Below the pieces are notes generated by a model. It searched no databases. It was not told the origin of the DNA and worked only from the letters and a program-made list of their open reading frames with translations. A stretch of 64,000 nt of DNA from Hypericum androsaemum (Eukaryota > Streptophyta > Magnoliopsida > Malpighiales > Hypericaceae): the NCBI GenBank assembly GCA_963995505.1, contig OZ023186.1, positions 62,001-126,000 of the forward strand, in the 5' to 3' direction. A program made the translations under genes and the position numbers. Each line of letters opens with the position of its first letter. Position 1 is the first letter of the stretch. Shown here one piece after another: positions 23,752 through 35,139 of this stretch.

Positions 23752-24320
23752 GAATGGATTGGGTTCGGAGTGAAGAGGCGATTTCGAACCGTTTGGACTG
23801 AAGGACCGATACCGGCACGGGGGTGAGCAAATAAACTGAAAATCGTAGAATTGAACCAAATCAGACCAAAATAACCAGACCAGACCAAATAGGAAAATGG
23901 TCCAGTCCGGTTCTTGAAATGCAAGAAAAACGATTTCCGGTCTAGTCTGGTTTGCAAAAATACACATGTTTTTGAAGTAAAATTCGGTCCATTTCGGTTT
24001 TAGATCAAACTGGATCAAACCGTAATGGACCATATCAAAATTCGGTCCAGTCCAGTTTGCAAAAAAATTAAGTTTCGATTTTTTCCAGTTCGGTCGACTT
24101 GCTCAGCCCTATACCGGCATGTCACGTTTACGACACCAGCAAGCCAAGTTATATGATAATGGCCTTCGTGCTGCGATATCGGCAAGCCCAGTTATATGAT
24201 ACCGGCCCGCGTGGCTTTTTTCTTTTTTTTCCCCGGGTTTTAACTTTTTTGCAAAAAAATCCTACGTGTCTTCACTCCAAACGGTTCGGAATGGGCCGAT
24301 TCCGAACTCAATCCAAGCCC
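23752..24320. mobile_element. MULE-like MITE with 23 bp repeats (element 3), interrupted
   Basis: Flanked by a perfect 11 bp repeat CGAGTTTACCA (23741-23751 and 24321-24331). Ends: GAATGGATTGGGTTCGGAG at the left and GGGCTTGGATTGAGTTCGGA on the opposite strand at the right. The interior has 23 bp units like GATACCGGCAAGCCCAGTTA and the core TTTTTTGCAAAAA. A hAT-type MITE (23818-24111) has inserted into one repeat unit; without it the element is about 267 bp. Confidence 0.85.
23818..24111. mobile_element. hAT-type MITE nested in element 3
   Basis: A 294 bp element with ends CGGGGGTGAGCAA and, on the opposite strand, TAGGGCTGAGCAA. It is flanked by a perfect 8 bp duplication TACCGGCA (23810-23817 and 24112-24119). 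The 8 bp duplication and YAGGG-type ends fit the hAT superfamily. Its interior is rich in GGTCCAGTCCGGTT-like motifs. It postdates element 3. Confidence 0.85.
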
Positions 24321-24331
24321 CGAGTTTACCA

Positions 24332-25071
24332 ATCAATAATACAAGCTCTGGAGAATCGCAAAATGGAAGCTCCAGAGAATTCCCGAGAGGTTCAATCTCT
24401 CTGTTGAATTTATTTATTTTTATCATGATTCTGTTGGCCTTGATTGTTAATTTTTTGGGCCGGCAATTTCTCCCAAGTTGGATCGCCATAGGACCCGGAC
24501 CATCTGTCTGTGGTGTACGGAGGGAGGTTTGAAACGTCAAGAGCCTGGTGGGCTTCGTTCTTGGATTTTTGGCGTGGGCTCCTCCGCCTCGCTTATGAGC
24601 CTGAAAGTAATGAACCTGCCACCATCCCTTCTCTCTCTCTCTCTCTTACAGACGCTTGCTTCTTTGATGGGCTTTTAATAATATATGGGCCGGTTTTATG
24701 AAAAACTATGCAATGGGGAAGTATGTGGATTCATCCAAAATGCAATGAATGAAAGAGAAGAAGATTATCTGAATCTTAAGAAATATTTTCCTGGGTTAAG
24801 GCGCGAATCGGTTTTTCTGTCTGCAGTTAGTGGAAGTACTAATTGCGTACATCAAATGAAAAAATTATTCCGAAATTCTCACTTTTTGTTGATAAAAAAT
24901 GGGGTCTTCGTATCTCGTTATAATGTAAAGAAGGTATACCTCGGTGCAAGTTACAGGAGAAATCATGTATTAATAATGAATAATGAGCATGTACAAATGG
25001 GTATAAAACAAAAATTGACCTTGTACTAAACTAAAAATTCACTATAAAAAACAAGAGACAAACTAGTGGAA
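24332..25071. other. Intergenic, no gene recognised
   Basis: Downstream of the kinase gene. A 114-codon plus-strand frame (24685-25029) has no recognisable domain. A CT microsatellite lies near 24632. Confidence 0.5.
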
Positions 25072-26536
25072 TTACTGGTATTGGATAGGATTTTTCAGTG
25101 AGGTAGAGACGTCCTTGTGTGGAGTAGATGAAGCGGAAGGCAGCATGTTGCTGCTAATGGTACTCAATATTTGGGCGGCAGAGGGCCTCGACGTGGGCGA
25201 TGGCGATACGCAGAGGGTGGAGAGGGAAAGCATGGCCCTCACTTGGCCAAGGTCAACGTCATCACCAGCCGTGGGGTCCACCACATGATCATCATCATCA
25301 AGCATGAGGATGGACGTCAAGGGCACGTTCCTTTCTTGGGAGAATGCCTCCAACCCTGTCACCAACTCCAAGAGTATGACCCCGTACGAGTAGATGTCGT
25401 TCTTCTTCGAGGCCATCCCGGTCCTCAGGTAATGGGGATCCGTGTACCCTGGGGACCCCACCATCATCTTCCTGTTCCTGCCGTGGGCTGCCACGGCGGA
25501 GGAGAAGCCGACCTTGGCGGAGCCGAAGTCGCAGAGCTTGCAGTTGAAGTTATGGTCGAGGAGGACGTTGGAAGATTTGATGTCTCCGTGTACGATCTGG
25601 GGGTCGCACTTGTCGTGCAGATACTCCAGGGCCAGGGCCAGCTGGAAGGCTATGGCCACCCTCCTCCTCCATGGTACTAGGACTGATCCCACTGTGGGCT
25701 TCTCAGGGTGTAGCTTCTCCTGCAGGCTTCCATTTGGCATGTACTCTAACACCAGCGCTCCTCCATTTTCTGCAAATTCAATCCAATTGCTTATTAATTA
25801 AGTTGGCTTTTTGGACAGCAAACTTTGAAAATTCATCTTGAACTTAAAAAATTGCAGCTGTATGTCCAAGCAAGAAGAATGTCACCAATCACGACAATAG
25901 TAACAGGCAAGAAGATGCTAAGATCATTTGGCAATTGGGCTATAATAAGGCGTAAATATTACTAAATGGGTAATTTTGGAACTAGCGCTTTATATAGTTC
26001 AATATTTTTGCAAATTGTATTGGAGTTATATAAAAATCTGCTTATCCAAAAAAAAAAATGCTAAGATCTCCGAGAAAGAGTGAATTGCTAATTATGTTGG
26101 CACCTTTAGAGAGAGAGAGAGCATCAGGAGGGCGAATGAGGGAGTAATTAGTACCGTGGTCGTCGCAGAAGCCAAGGAGGCGGACTATATTTGGGTGGCG
26201 AAGGCGGATTAAGACGTCCAACTCCTGCTTGAAAATCCTGTGGAGGTGGTCACTAGCCGCGTGCAGTTTCACTGCTCCGGCGCCAAGTCCGGCCACACGG
26301 TTCGCCATGTACACGGTACTAAACCCACCGGAGCCAATCATGTTGGAGAAGTTGGAGGTTGCCTTTTCGATGGCCTCCCAGCTGAACTTGCTAATCAGTA
26401 CACCATCATAAACCACTATCACACAATGACGTTCATCATCTGTGGGATTGGGGCTGGGAGCAACAACAGCCACCGTGCTGGGACCACGCAGCCGCCGGAG
26501 AAGGGGTCTGGCGACAAAGTTGGGTAGGCAGCCCAT
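25072..26536 (-). CDS. Receptor-like cytoplasmic kinase (At1g33260-like)
   Basis: Serine/threonine kinase without a signal peptide or membrane span. Two exons, 26536-26155 and 25769-25072, join in frame for 359 residues. The start at 26536 gives MGC, which suits N-myristoylation and palmitoylation and so membrane association; upstream in-frame sequence is a low-complexity FYFY tract from a microsatellite. Kinase landmarks: glycine loop GSGGFSTVY (68-76), catalytic Lys90, helix-C Glu105, HGDIKSSN with catalytic Asp190, DFG (208-210), then GSPGYTDPHYLRTG. HGD replaces HRD, so it is a non-RD type. The GSPGYTDPHY signature and overall size fit the At1g33260/At4g10390 group. No lesion is seen; substrate is unknown. 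Confidence 0.9.
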
Positions 26537-26573
26537 CGCAGAGGTATCAGTATTTGAGGTTGAGGCGGAGCAG

Positions 26574-26612
26574 TAGAAGTAGAAGTAGAAGTAGAAGTAG
26601 GAGGGAAGGGAA
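26574..26612. repeat. GTAGAA microsatellite
   Basis: Six-base repeat just upstream of the kinase start; it accounts for the FYFY tract in the upstream frame and probably lies in the leader. Confidence 0.85.
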
Positions 26613-27009
26613 GGGAAGGGATATTGGGGAAAAAGTCGGTGTTTGAAGGGGTTGGTTTGGTGCCTTACGTTTGCTGCAAGTCTCGCCTTGCCCGCATATG
26701 GATGTGGCTTGGTCAGCACTTACCAAGGGGAATGTGGTTGGGCTGGCAGCATCTTTGATTTACAAGGGAGGGAGGGTGGGTGGGGACCCACTCCTTATTT
26801 TAATTTTGATTTTGATTTTGATTTCAACGCTAATAAATGAATGATAAACAAATAATTAATCCATCCATCCTATGGAGAGCAAGTACCGAGGGGGTTTCCA
26901 TTATATTACAAAAAAAATTAGTAAGGTAAGGAGTCGCTGGTATTAAAATTAAATAGCAAGTCACAGGGCGGCCTTGATTTAATCGTGGGAAAAGGATCGA
27001 GGACAATGG

Positions 27010-27189
27010 GGTTGGATTAAGTGGGGACAAGACATATCCCTACTGAAATGGATCAAGTGATTTTAGTTATAGATACGGTTTTTTATGAATGTCAGATCTT
27101 TAGACACGATTTTTAATGACATCTGATGGTCCAAATGAAATTCCCTCCGTAGGGACGACTTTTATGTTATCCCCACTCAATCCAAAACC
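27010..27189. mobile_element. Short MULE-like MITE
   Basis: A 180 bp element with ends GGTTGGATTAAGTGGGGA and, on the opposite strand, GGTTTTGGATTGAGTGGGGA. Flanks GAGGACAATGG and GATGACAATGG (26999-27009 and 27190-27200) match at 10 of 11 bases. Ends resemble those of the 8797 and 53537 elements, but it lacks their tandem repeats. Confidence 0.75.
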
Positions 27190-27276
27190 GATGACAATGG
27201 TACTCTACTCCTACCCGCAACGCAACGCAACACGCGTCCGGGTTCCTATTCTGATTTTATTCCATAGGAACTAGAC

Positions 27277-27277
<1 letters not shown>

Positions 27278-27323
<46 letters not shown>
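27278..27323. repeat. ATT microsatellite
   Basis: About fifteen ATT units. The adjacent long-TIR element inserted at its right edge. Confidence 0.9.
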
Positions 27324-28354
27324 GAGCAAATTGCCCTTAGGTCTCTGAGGTTTGCTTAAATCATTGTTTTACTCCCTTCTATTTCGAAATCAAAACTTCG
27401 GTCCACCTAATCTGCTTTTATTGAACTCTAAGGTCCTTCGCTGATGTCATCATTCGAGTTTTTATTTTTTAATCAAGAAAATGACTATTACACCCTTACA
27501 TTTAAATTAAAAAAATAGCCAAATATAATCTCTCTCCTCTATTCACCTTCTTCGGCTTAGAGGGACACCTCCGGTCATCTTCTCCGGTAATCCGGACATC
27601 TCCCGCGATAAAAAATTTTCCAATCGACCCAAAAAATTCAAGATCTTTTCTTCTAATTATGTGGCTTCAATCTAAAATCACCAAATAACATCTAACAATC
27701 AAAAACCCACTTCAATCTAACTTGAGCAAACCTCGACATTATCCCGACACTTGTAATCGCCGGTGTTCACTGAGAGGCTAAGATTCTGGGTGTTTGTCGC
27801 CCAAGATTCTGGGTTTTCGTCGGCTCAGATTTTGGATTTTTGACGGTGATGGCTTCAAGGATGAGGAGACGCTGGATGCATCCCTACGGACGGTGACGGC
27901 CCAGATTTCGTTGGGGTTTGAGCTTCCGTTTGGGATTCCAAACAGGAACGACAGCGGTGAGACCGCCAGATGCATCCCCAATGTCGACGGTGGGGCAACG
28001 CTTTGTCCATCAGCTATCAATTAATACCCTAATTAGATTATTGGGTGTTCTTAGAGTTCTGGGATCTCATCGAATTATTAGGCGTTCTTGGCATTCTTAG
28101 ATTATTGCTTGAACGATTGTATCCAATTATTGATTCAAGTGATCTTTAGTGTTTTGGGTTGATCGGAAAAAGTCGCCGGAGAGGATGAGTCGGTCGAAGA
28201 GGATGAACTGAGAGGGTTTCTATTTTTTGTTTTTTGCATAATAGTCATTTCATTGATTAAAAAAGTAAATTAGGGAGACCAAAGTTTCAATTTCGAAACA
28301 ACAAGAAATAAAATAGTGATTTAAGTAAACCCTAGAAACCTGAGGACAATTTAC
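27324..28354. mobile_element. Long-TIR MULE-like element
   Basis: A 1031 bp element with inverted repeats of about 85 bases: GAGCAAATTGCCCTTAGGTC at the left and GTAAATTGTCCTCAGGTTTC on the opposite strand at the right, with TTTACTTAAATCA-like and TTTCGAAATTGAAACTT-like similarity further in. The 9 bp TTATTATTA flanks both ends, although the left copy is part of a microsatellite. The interior (27780-28020) is GC-richer and open on both strands but not recognised; it may be a captured fragment. Confidence 0.7.
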
Positions 28355-28765
28355 TTATTATTATGTGGTGGGATGATGATGGCCACTGGTAAGTGGTTGG
28401 GGAGTAGCAAATCGCTCAAGTCAAGTTTCTATTGTAATCGATGGGCTGGCTGGTTATCGCGTGCTTGGCCCCCACCACCAATTCCATCATATCATTACAT
28501 TACATTACATCACATCCTCACGCCGGCCCGGTCCCAGCCTTTCACTTTCCAGCTAGTACTAAGTCAAATTTATCCAGCTTCAACGATGATGCTGCATCAT
28601 TATTGGTTGTAATTTGTGTGGCAATTGGAAATGTTTAAAATAAAATATTCTTTACGTAATATAAAATATTTATCCAGCTTCAATTGCATTATAAAATATT
28701 TGTTTTTTATACGTAATATTCTTTATTAAAATAAACGACCAACGCTAAAGAGAGAAAATTACAAA

Positions 28766-29033
28766 GGAATAAAGGTTAAATAAGTTTCTCTACTTGCTCA
28801 AAAGGGTCACATAAGCCCATATACTTGAAAGTGGCTCACATAGGCTTCTGTACTTCTCCAAATGGTTCACATATCTTCAAATGGTTCACATAAGCCCCTG
28901 ATAGCATTTTTCAAGTACAGAGGTTTATGTGACCCATTTGAAAAAATACAGGAGTTTATGTGAGCCACTTTCAAGTCCAGAGACTTATGTGACCTTTTTG
29001 AGCAATTAGAGGAGCTTATTTGATCTTTATTTC
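28766..29033. mobile_element. Foldback MULE-type MITE
   Basis: A near-complete palindrome of 268 bp: left GGAATAAAGGTTAAATAAG, right on the opposite strand GAAATAAAGATCAAATAAG. A perfect 9 bp duplication AATTACAAA flanks it (28757-28765 and 29034-29042). The arms extend about 100 bases with motifs such as GTCACATAAG and GGCTCACATA. Confidence 0.8.
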
Positions 29034-29042
29034 AATTACAAA

Positions 29043-29830
29043 CTATAAGACTACGCACCTAGTATCTACTTCGTTCCTACCCAATACTATCAAGTTCTAC
29101 CCAACCCCAACCCAAATTCCCCAACCCGAAATTCCCCGCCCTCCTACCGAGAGATGACTTAACCCCGCACATACACGGATTGCAGGTGAGAACCTCACAA
29201 AAAATCCATCAACCACAAAACCCAGTGGAAAAAAATAGTAGACTACAATTGCATTACAAAATATCCATTTGCCTTCTCTCTCACTTACCCCTCTCCCCGG
29301 CCGCATCACTGATCCGCCTCTGCCAATTACCACCGCCGTAACCCATAGACTATCCTCACGACCTTGCTGCAACTGCCACCAACACCAGTCAATTCTCAGC
29401 CAAATAAACCAACTTTGAGGGCAGACAGTCACAAGAGATTTTATTGTATTCCCCAGTAGTCTATTTAGGGTAGATGGCCTATTTTGACACTTTGGGCTAC
29501 TTAACATACAGCCAGCCAGGCCTTCAATCTCCAATACTCTTTTTGGGCTTATGGATATCAGGCCCACTCAATTGTCTAGGAGACAGGGCCCACCAATTAA
29601 AAGAAGGCCCCCTATACAAAAAAAAATCTCCATTCTCATTTGACTATGGAGTGAAGGCCCAATAATAAAGCAAGATCAACCTTATTGGTAGTCAACGTTG
29701 TATGCAACAAATAACAAGCAATGTCGGAACAGACGACATTCACAAATGCTCACAAAGGCGCCTTTACATATTATAACACAGCCTGAGAGGCCAAGGATGA
29801 TGAAGAAGAAAGGCACATCCATTGTTCTTC
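29043..29830. other. Intergenic, no gene recognised
   Basis: A 156-codon minus-strand frame (29097-29567) is compositionally open but has no recognisable domain. Confidence 0.45.
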
Positions 29831-29840
29831 AATTCAATGC

Positions 29841-30270
29841 TTTTTTTTTCGTAAAGGTATATTGTATTAGAAACTCCAAGGAAGTGTGTACGTACACCTT
29901 CACAGCAAAAGAACAGCACACCAAAGGCCAAAAGGATGCAGAAGCACCATCCCAGAAAACCCAGAAAAATTACATCAACGCCTAACACCAAGACCTAAGA
30001 ATGGCAATGGGCAGGACCCAGGAACCAAATGGAGATCTTGAACATGGACCTCGGAGAAATACCTAGCGATGAACGCCTTCACAAGATACGGCTCAACTTT
30101 GACAAAAACACCTTATAGCGATGCAACCTAAACATACCTGCTAGCCAAAACCAAGCAAATCCCCCTGAATCCAAAAGGAAATTAACAACTAATAGAACGC
30201 CAAAGTGAACCCAGCCCTGATACACCTTGAGCCGTGAACTCGAAAAACGTCTTAGACCCTGCATCCTCGT
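29841..30270 (-). mobile_element. 5'-truncated retroposon (LINE-type), minus strand
   Basis: Poly-T at its left edge is a minus-strand A tail. Perfect 10 bp flanks AATTCAATGC (29831-29840 and 30271-30280) mark target-primed insertion. The 430 bp body has no recognised protein domain. Confidence 0.7.
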
Positions 30271-30504
30271 AATTCAATGCAGGGTCAGCAAACCAACCTA
30301 ATTCAATGCTTGTTGTAACTATGCTTTAGTCAGGTTCAGATTCAGTGCTAAACCCTATAATGAGGAAAGTCAAAACTCGCAAACAGATGATTTTACAGTG
30401 GACTTCAATTTATTTAAGAAACAGCATCCATTGCCTAAGCTCCAACAAAACAAAGAAATGCACACCAAAATTGATATCGTACAGCAACATAGATATGAGT
30501 GCCC

Positions 30505-32281
30505 CTACTCCAGCGCCTGCTTGCTCTTACTTATTTTCATTTTGGACTTGAACCTCGACTTAGTCATCAGTGTCTGTACGGTGTTCAAGAAGTTCCCCGC
30601 AGCCATGAAAATTAAAAGGAACCCACAGAAACTGATCTGCAACAAGAGTTTTGCAGAATAACATGAGTCCTGCATGTGTTGCACTATCATCGCAAAACAG
30701 ATTTCATAGAATAAAGACCTTTGCCAAGGCTGTAAGCATGTGTTACCTGCCACTCAGTCGCCACCCGCACAAAGGCAGTCCTCAGTAACTGCATCCCAAC
30801 ATACGCCTCAAAACCCTACAACCAAATGGAGCACGGTCACCACATTAAGTAACAACTAATGCCATTGCGATATACTTCACAATTAAAGCAATTCACAACA
30901 TTGTAAGGTAGTTAGGATTACCTGTAGAATGAAGAGAATGGGGCAGAGCAACCACAGTTGGCCATCAACAACAGCAGTTTCTCCCCAAACTATATCCATC
31001 CTCTTAGCCTAAACAGAAAAATGTACAATCAGAAGTTGCAACCTTGAAGCACCCATCTAGAATTTATTCCATGACACACGTCACCTTCGTAGAAATACAT
31101 AAGTCTCTTGGAAATAAAATGATTTTCAGAAATCAAACCTTTTCCAGAGCAATACGAGTATAAAGTCTCTGGCGCTGATATTGATTCTGCAGAAGCATTG
31201 CAACAGCTTGCAAAATTGCCCATTGCAAGAACAGTTGCACTCCTCTCTGTGCAACAAGGACTTGAGTTGGTCATGATTGCATGCCAGTAACAAGTTAGCC
31301 TCACCTGCTTCTCTGCACAATTCGGCTCGCCTTTAATCTCCCAAGTCAGACTAATCATGGCCATAATCATAGTAGAGTAATGGTGATATATCCACCTGCA
31401 AAAGCAAATAAAGTTACACGAGACAACCATGCTTGTTCTGCGAGAGGAATTGGGAAGAATAAAGCGGCCTCACTAGGCTCAAAAACCCATGTTCCATGAA
31501 ACTGATCTTAAAATAGTTGCTTCACGAACTGTTGTCTACTGACACATTCAAGATTCAACAGTTTCAAGTATACAACAAACAGGGACTACAGGGGACAAGA
31601 TGAAGTAGGCAAAGTAGTTACCATGGACGGATGTCACTTGCATTAGCTCTAAGGATGTTTTCTCGCACGGCCAATGCCCGTGTACAAGAAGAGCATCCAA
31701 GCCTGAGAGAAAGCAGATGAAATGAGGGGGAAAGGGAAGGAAACTCGAGCAATCATCCCCTTTAGATACGAGACAATGTAGTAGAGGGAGAGCGGGCACC
31801 TGGTAGAGTTGGACAGGGAAAGCAGGCAGGCACCCACTCGAGAACCAAGAACGTAGGACGAGGAGGAGAGATGGGAAAACAAGGAACAAAAGGGCGGTCC
31901 TATCCTAGCTCCCCAGAAAGAGATTAGCATCATCCATCTGTAACAAACAAACAAACATGAATACAATACAACAACACACTCACTCACTCCAGGGAAGAGG
32001 AAGAGAGTAATTAATTACCCTGTAGGTGGTGTTGTATTCTTCCTTAACCTTGAGTTGGACGTCCACGTACATTGATGGGCCCCAGAAACATCCTCAGGAA
32101 TCCACCTGCATGCATCCATCAATCACACTCTACATAGTTCGAGTAATTATGAATGAATGAATGAATAAATAAATCAAAAGTAGTAATAACCAACCAACCC
32201 TGTGGGTTGGTAGGCAGGAAGGAAGGAGAAGACGTCCCCCTCGGCCACCAGCCATTCAGCTCTCATCAAATCCTCTTCCAC
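30505..32281 (-). pseudogene. TMEM120-like membrane protein gene, 5'-truncated and broken
   Basis: Nine exon-like blocks in the order of plant TMEM120 (TMPIT) homologues: 32281-32199, 32105-32019, 31904-31800, 31702-31622, 31395-31305, 31246-31139, 31008-30922, 30815-30747, 30636-30505. Family landmarks include GGFLRMFLGPINVR, DVQLKVKEEYN, WIYHHYSTM, LTWEIKGEPNCAEKQ, RGVQLFLQWAI and the basic end KSRFKSKMK. Lesions: the exon for the first ~60-80 residues is missing, with no candidate up to the next gene; the first donor reads CACAGGGTTGG and breaks the phase; about 11 bases are lost after INVR; one base is inserted in the block at 31702-31622. The later junctions remain in phase. It is probably a pseudogene; an assembly error could explain one lesion but hardly all. 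Confidence 0.8.
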
Positions 32282-32512
32282 CTGTTTGTTTAAATCAAAC
32301 AAAGAAATAAAGAGAGGGAGGGAGGGTTTTTTTTTTATTTCAATAAAGAATGAAAAAACCTTCCGCACGAATTTCCTCTGCTTTATTTCTTTCCTCACTT
32401 GCTAGCCTTGATTCAATTTCTACTTTTCTAGGGCTTAATAATAATATCCTTCCGCATGAATTTCAATTCCCAAAAAAGATTTGACAACTGAATTGAATTC
32501 CTAGCTACTAAC

Positions 32513-33327
32513 CATAGTTTTAAAAAATGCAGTCTGACCGGTGGTTCGACTGGTCGGACTGCGAATCGGTAGTCATAGCGGGTCATTTTTGGCCTTTGAA
32601 ACGGGTGTCGTATTAACCGCTCAAGATCCGATCGAACCGGGCGATTTATACCCTCGTCTCGACCGGTTAGGAGCGGTTTGTACGAGAACTTTAAAAAAAG
32701 GGGGAAAAGTGTCCAGAAACAAAAATTTCCCCCAAAACTAAGAAACCAGCAACAATCTCAAGAAACTCTCGAGAGCTTCGACCCCTTGCCACAAACTCGA
32801 GACCTTGTTCACAATGAACACTCGGGAATCGGGATCCCGTCGTGGTGGTGGCAAGATCAACGCTCCCCCTCTTCTCCTACCTATGAGCGAGGACGATGGA
32901 TTGTCAATACTGGGTATGGGTTTTTTTCTTAGATCTGAAAGAAGATGAACCTGGGTCTTTTTTTCGTTAGGTTGGAAAGAACAAGAGACGTGAGGTACAG
33001 TGGAAGATGAAAGACGTGGGTTTATGTCGGGTTGGAAAGAAGGAGAAGAGATAGGTTGGAGGTGGACTTTTACGTATCCCAAAGTAGTGGGTGAAATTAC
33101 TCTATTTTTTTATCTTGCTATATTTTCCTTTTTGGTGCCACGTAGTTGGGCTTTTATTAGGGGAGGGTAGGCTTTTAGGGGAGCTAATCACCTAAATATT
33201 GAAAAAATCATATACTAGAACTTTTTAAAAATGTTTGATCCGACCAGTGGTTCGCCCGGTCGGACCAATTGACTCGGAGAACGGGTGAAATCCCGGGTCA
33301 ACCTCCGGGTCGTTTTTTAAAACCATG
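32513..33327. mobile_element. hAT-like non-autonomous element
   Basis: An 815 bp element with ends CATAGTTTTAAAAAATGCAG and, on the opposite strand, CATGGTTTTAAAAAACGACC. Perfect 8 bp flanks CTACTAAC (32505-32512 and 33328-33335). Sub-terminal regions have GGTCCGACCGGTGG-like motifs. It sits where the missing 5' exon of the TMEM120-like gene would be expected. A relative is at 61578-62013. Confidence 0.75.
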
Positions 33328-33622
33328 CTACTAACCATCTTGCCCGATTCCCAAGAAAGGATTAGTTCAAATTTTTAGAGTAGTAAAAAATACGCTCTGC
33401 GCGTAGAAAAATAAACGTTTCTCCCAAGAAACAAGTGCATTTTAACGCTCCGGATACACAATTGAAAATATTACAGGCCTATGTTATGTTAGTTATATAT
33501 CCCAGAGGTAATGTATACATTAACTTTTGATGTTATATCATAATATCCCAGAGAATATATGTAGAAGAGGACATCTAGAGCAGGTAAGGTTACAATTTGT
33601 CAAGAGTCTTGGTGAGAGTTGC

Positions 33623-35139
33623 TCAAGCCTCATCGCAGCATATTACTGAAGAAGAAGATTCCTTGGCTTCTTTTTGACGTGGCCGCCAATCAAAATCGTC
33701 TTCCTCCGCCTTTCCCCACAGAACACAGTACAGACCCATAACAATTACAAGTGCTGCAATCAAGCTGCAAGGAAACCCCAAGTCAAATTGATGGGTTAGT
33801 CAGCAGCTATATGATTGTATATGTCGACGACGACAACGTCCAACGGGAAATTTTCAGGGGGTCCAATCCATTTCCTCACCTGCTCAAATGGAGCCGCTCT
33901 GCAAAAGCCGCAGCAGAGAACAATCCGACAACGACAAGGAGCAGTGGAGTGAACATAGCTGTAAATACAGGTCCCTTCACACTCACGCACCACGTTATTA
34001 GGAAGTAGACCAATCCTGAGATACCAACTCCCTGTGTAACCCACCACAGTGTGATCTATCATCAGAATATTATTCATTCATTCATTCAAACAAGAGTAGA
34101 TGGGAGCAAAAGGGACTCTCACGCAATAGACGATGGCTAGGAGCTGCTCGTTCCACTCCAATTTCCATGATGCAGGGTTTCTCTCAAACAAGATGCCGAG
34201 GATAGAGGACTGGATCGACGCGAATAAGCATATCAATGCGTTCAGCGATAAAGGGGCCGGATACACTTTGCACAGAGCTCCCTGCGCATCATTGTATTCA
34301 ACAACAACTACTCGACTCAATCACTGTGCACAACAGATTAATCAGGTCAACAAGTCCGGACCATCACCTGGAGAATTAGAAATGCACTCCACGCTACATG
34401 GCTGGTTAAGATCAGAAGTGACCCTTTAACCCAGTTTTCATTACCGCTCTCATTTGAATTGTTAGCAGCAGAAAGGGGCCCTGCGTTTCTGCCGTGCAAG
34501 TTGATGATAGGCCGGTCCTCGAAGCTTTTGAACAGGTACCCTCCTTTCCAGAAGGTGAAGACAATCGATCCACAAATGCAAATAGCTGTCCCCAATACTT
34601 TGGCCTGCCCCTTGGAGCTTCTAATATCAACTTTCTCCATCCTGAACAGGGGAGACAGAGTATTAGAAACTTACATGGTCAGAAGCTGGCAAGGGAATAG
34701 TCGGTAGGTACCCAAGAAGAAGTGCCATGAGGAATGTCAAGCTGGGGATGACGTTACTCAAGGCGCTGGCGACGGTTGCGGAAGTGTATGCCAGTCCAAT
34801 GTAGTAGACGTTGCTGTGAATAGTGGTTCCTAGGGATGCCAGCACAAAGATCTTGGCTGTCAACGACAAGGAAAGCACAGGCCGCTGCTGTTTCCTGCCA
34901 GGCAGAATACAATTTCATCATTGCGGATTAAAACCAACAAGCCATGTGATTGTGATCAGTAGTTACCTTTCAAGTATGAAGGCGAGGGGACCTAACAAAG
35001 ACAAGGCGATCAAGTGCCGGTAGACCATGAAGGCGAGCAGGTTGAGTCCCTTGTCTATTGCAATCTTCACGAGGATATTGGATCCTCCGTACGCAACGTT
35101 TACGAGTACCATCACCACGTAAGCCGCGCAGGTTCTCAT
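33623..35139 (-). CDS. WAT1-related (UMAMIT/EamA) membrane transporter
   Basis: Multi-span transporter of the plant drug/metabolite group; relatives move amino acids or auxin across plasma or vacuolar membranes. Six exons join in frame for 360 residues: 35139-34967, 34894-34712, 34641-34368, 34281-34123, 34031-33880, 33764-33623. The first starts MRTCAAYVVMVLVNVAYGG. Family marks include FMVYRH after the first span, SALSNVIPSLTFLMALLL, MEKVDIRSSKGQAKVLGT and WCVSVKGPVFTAMFTPL near the end. All junctions are GT-AG and keep phase. The tail is short, acidic then serine-rich. Substrate cannot be inferred. It lies between the TMEM120-like pseudogene and the NUP98 cluster, all on the minus strand. 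Confidence 0.92.

Noticed and set aside
24685..25029. Plus-strand frame of 114 codons
   Set aside because: No recognisable motif, no promoter or splice context, AT-rich background.
25171..25801. Plus-strand frames of 169 and 119 codons
   Set aside because: They are the complement of the kinase exon, whose motifs and splice phase are convincing.
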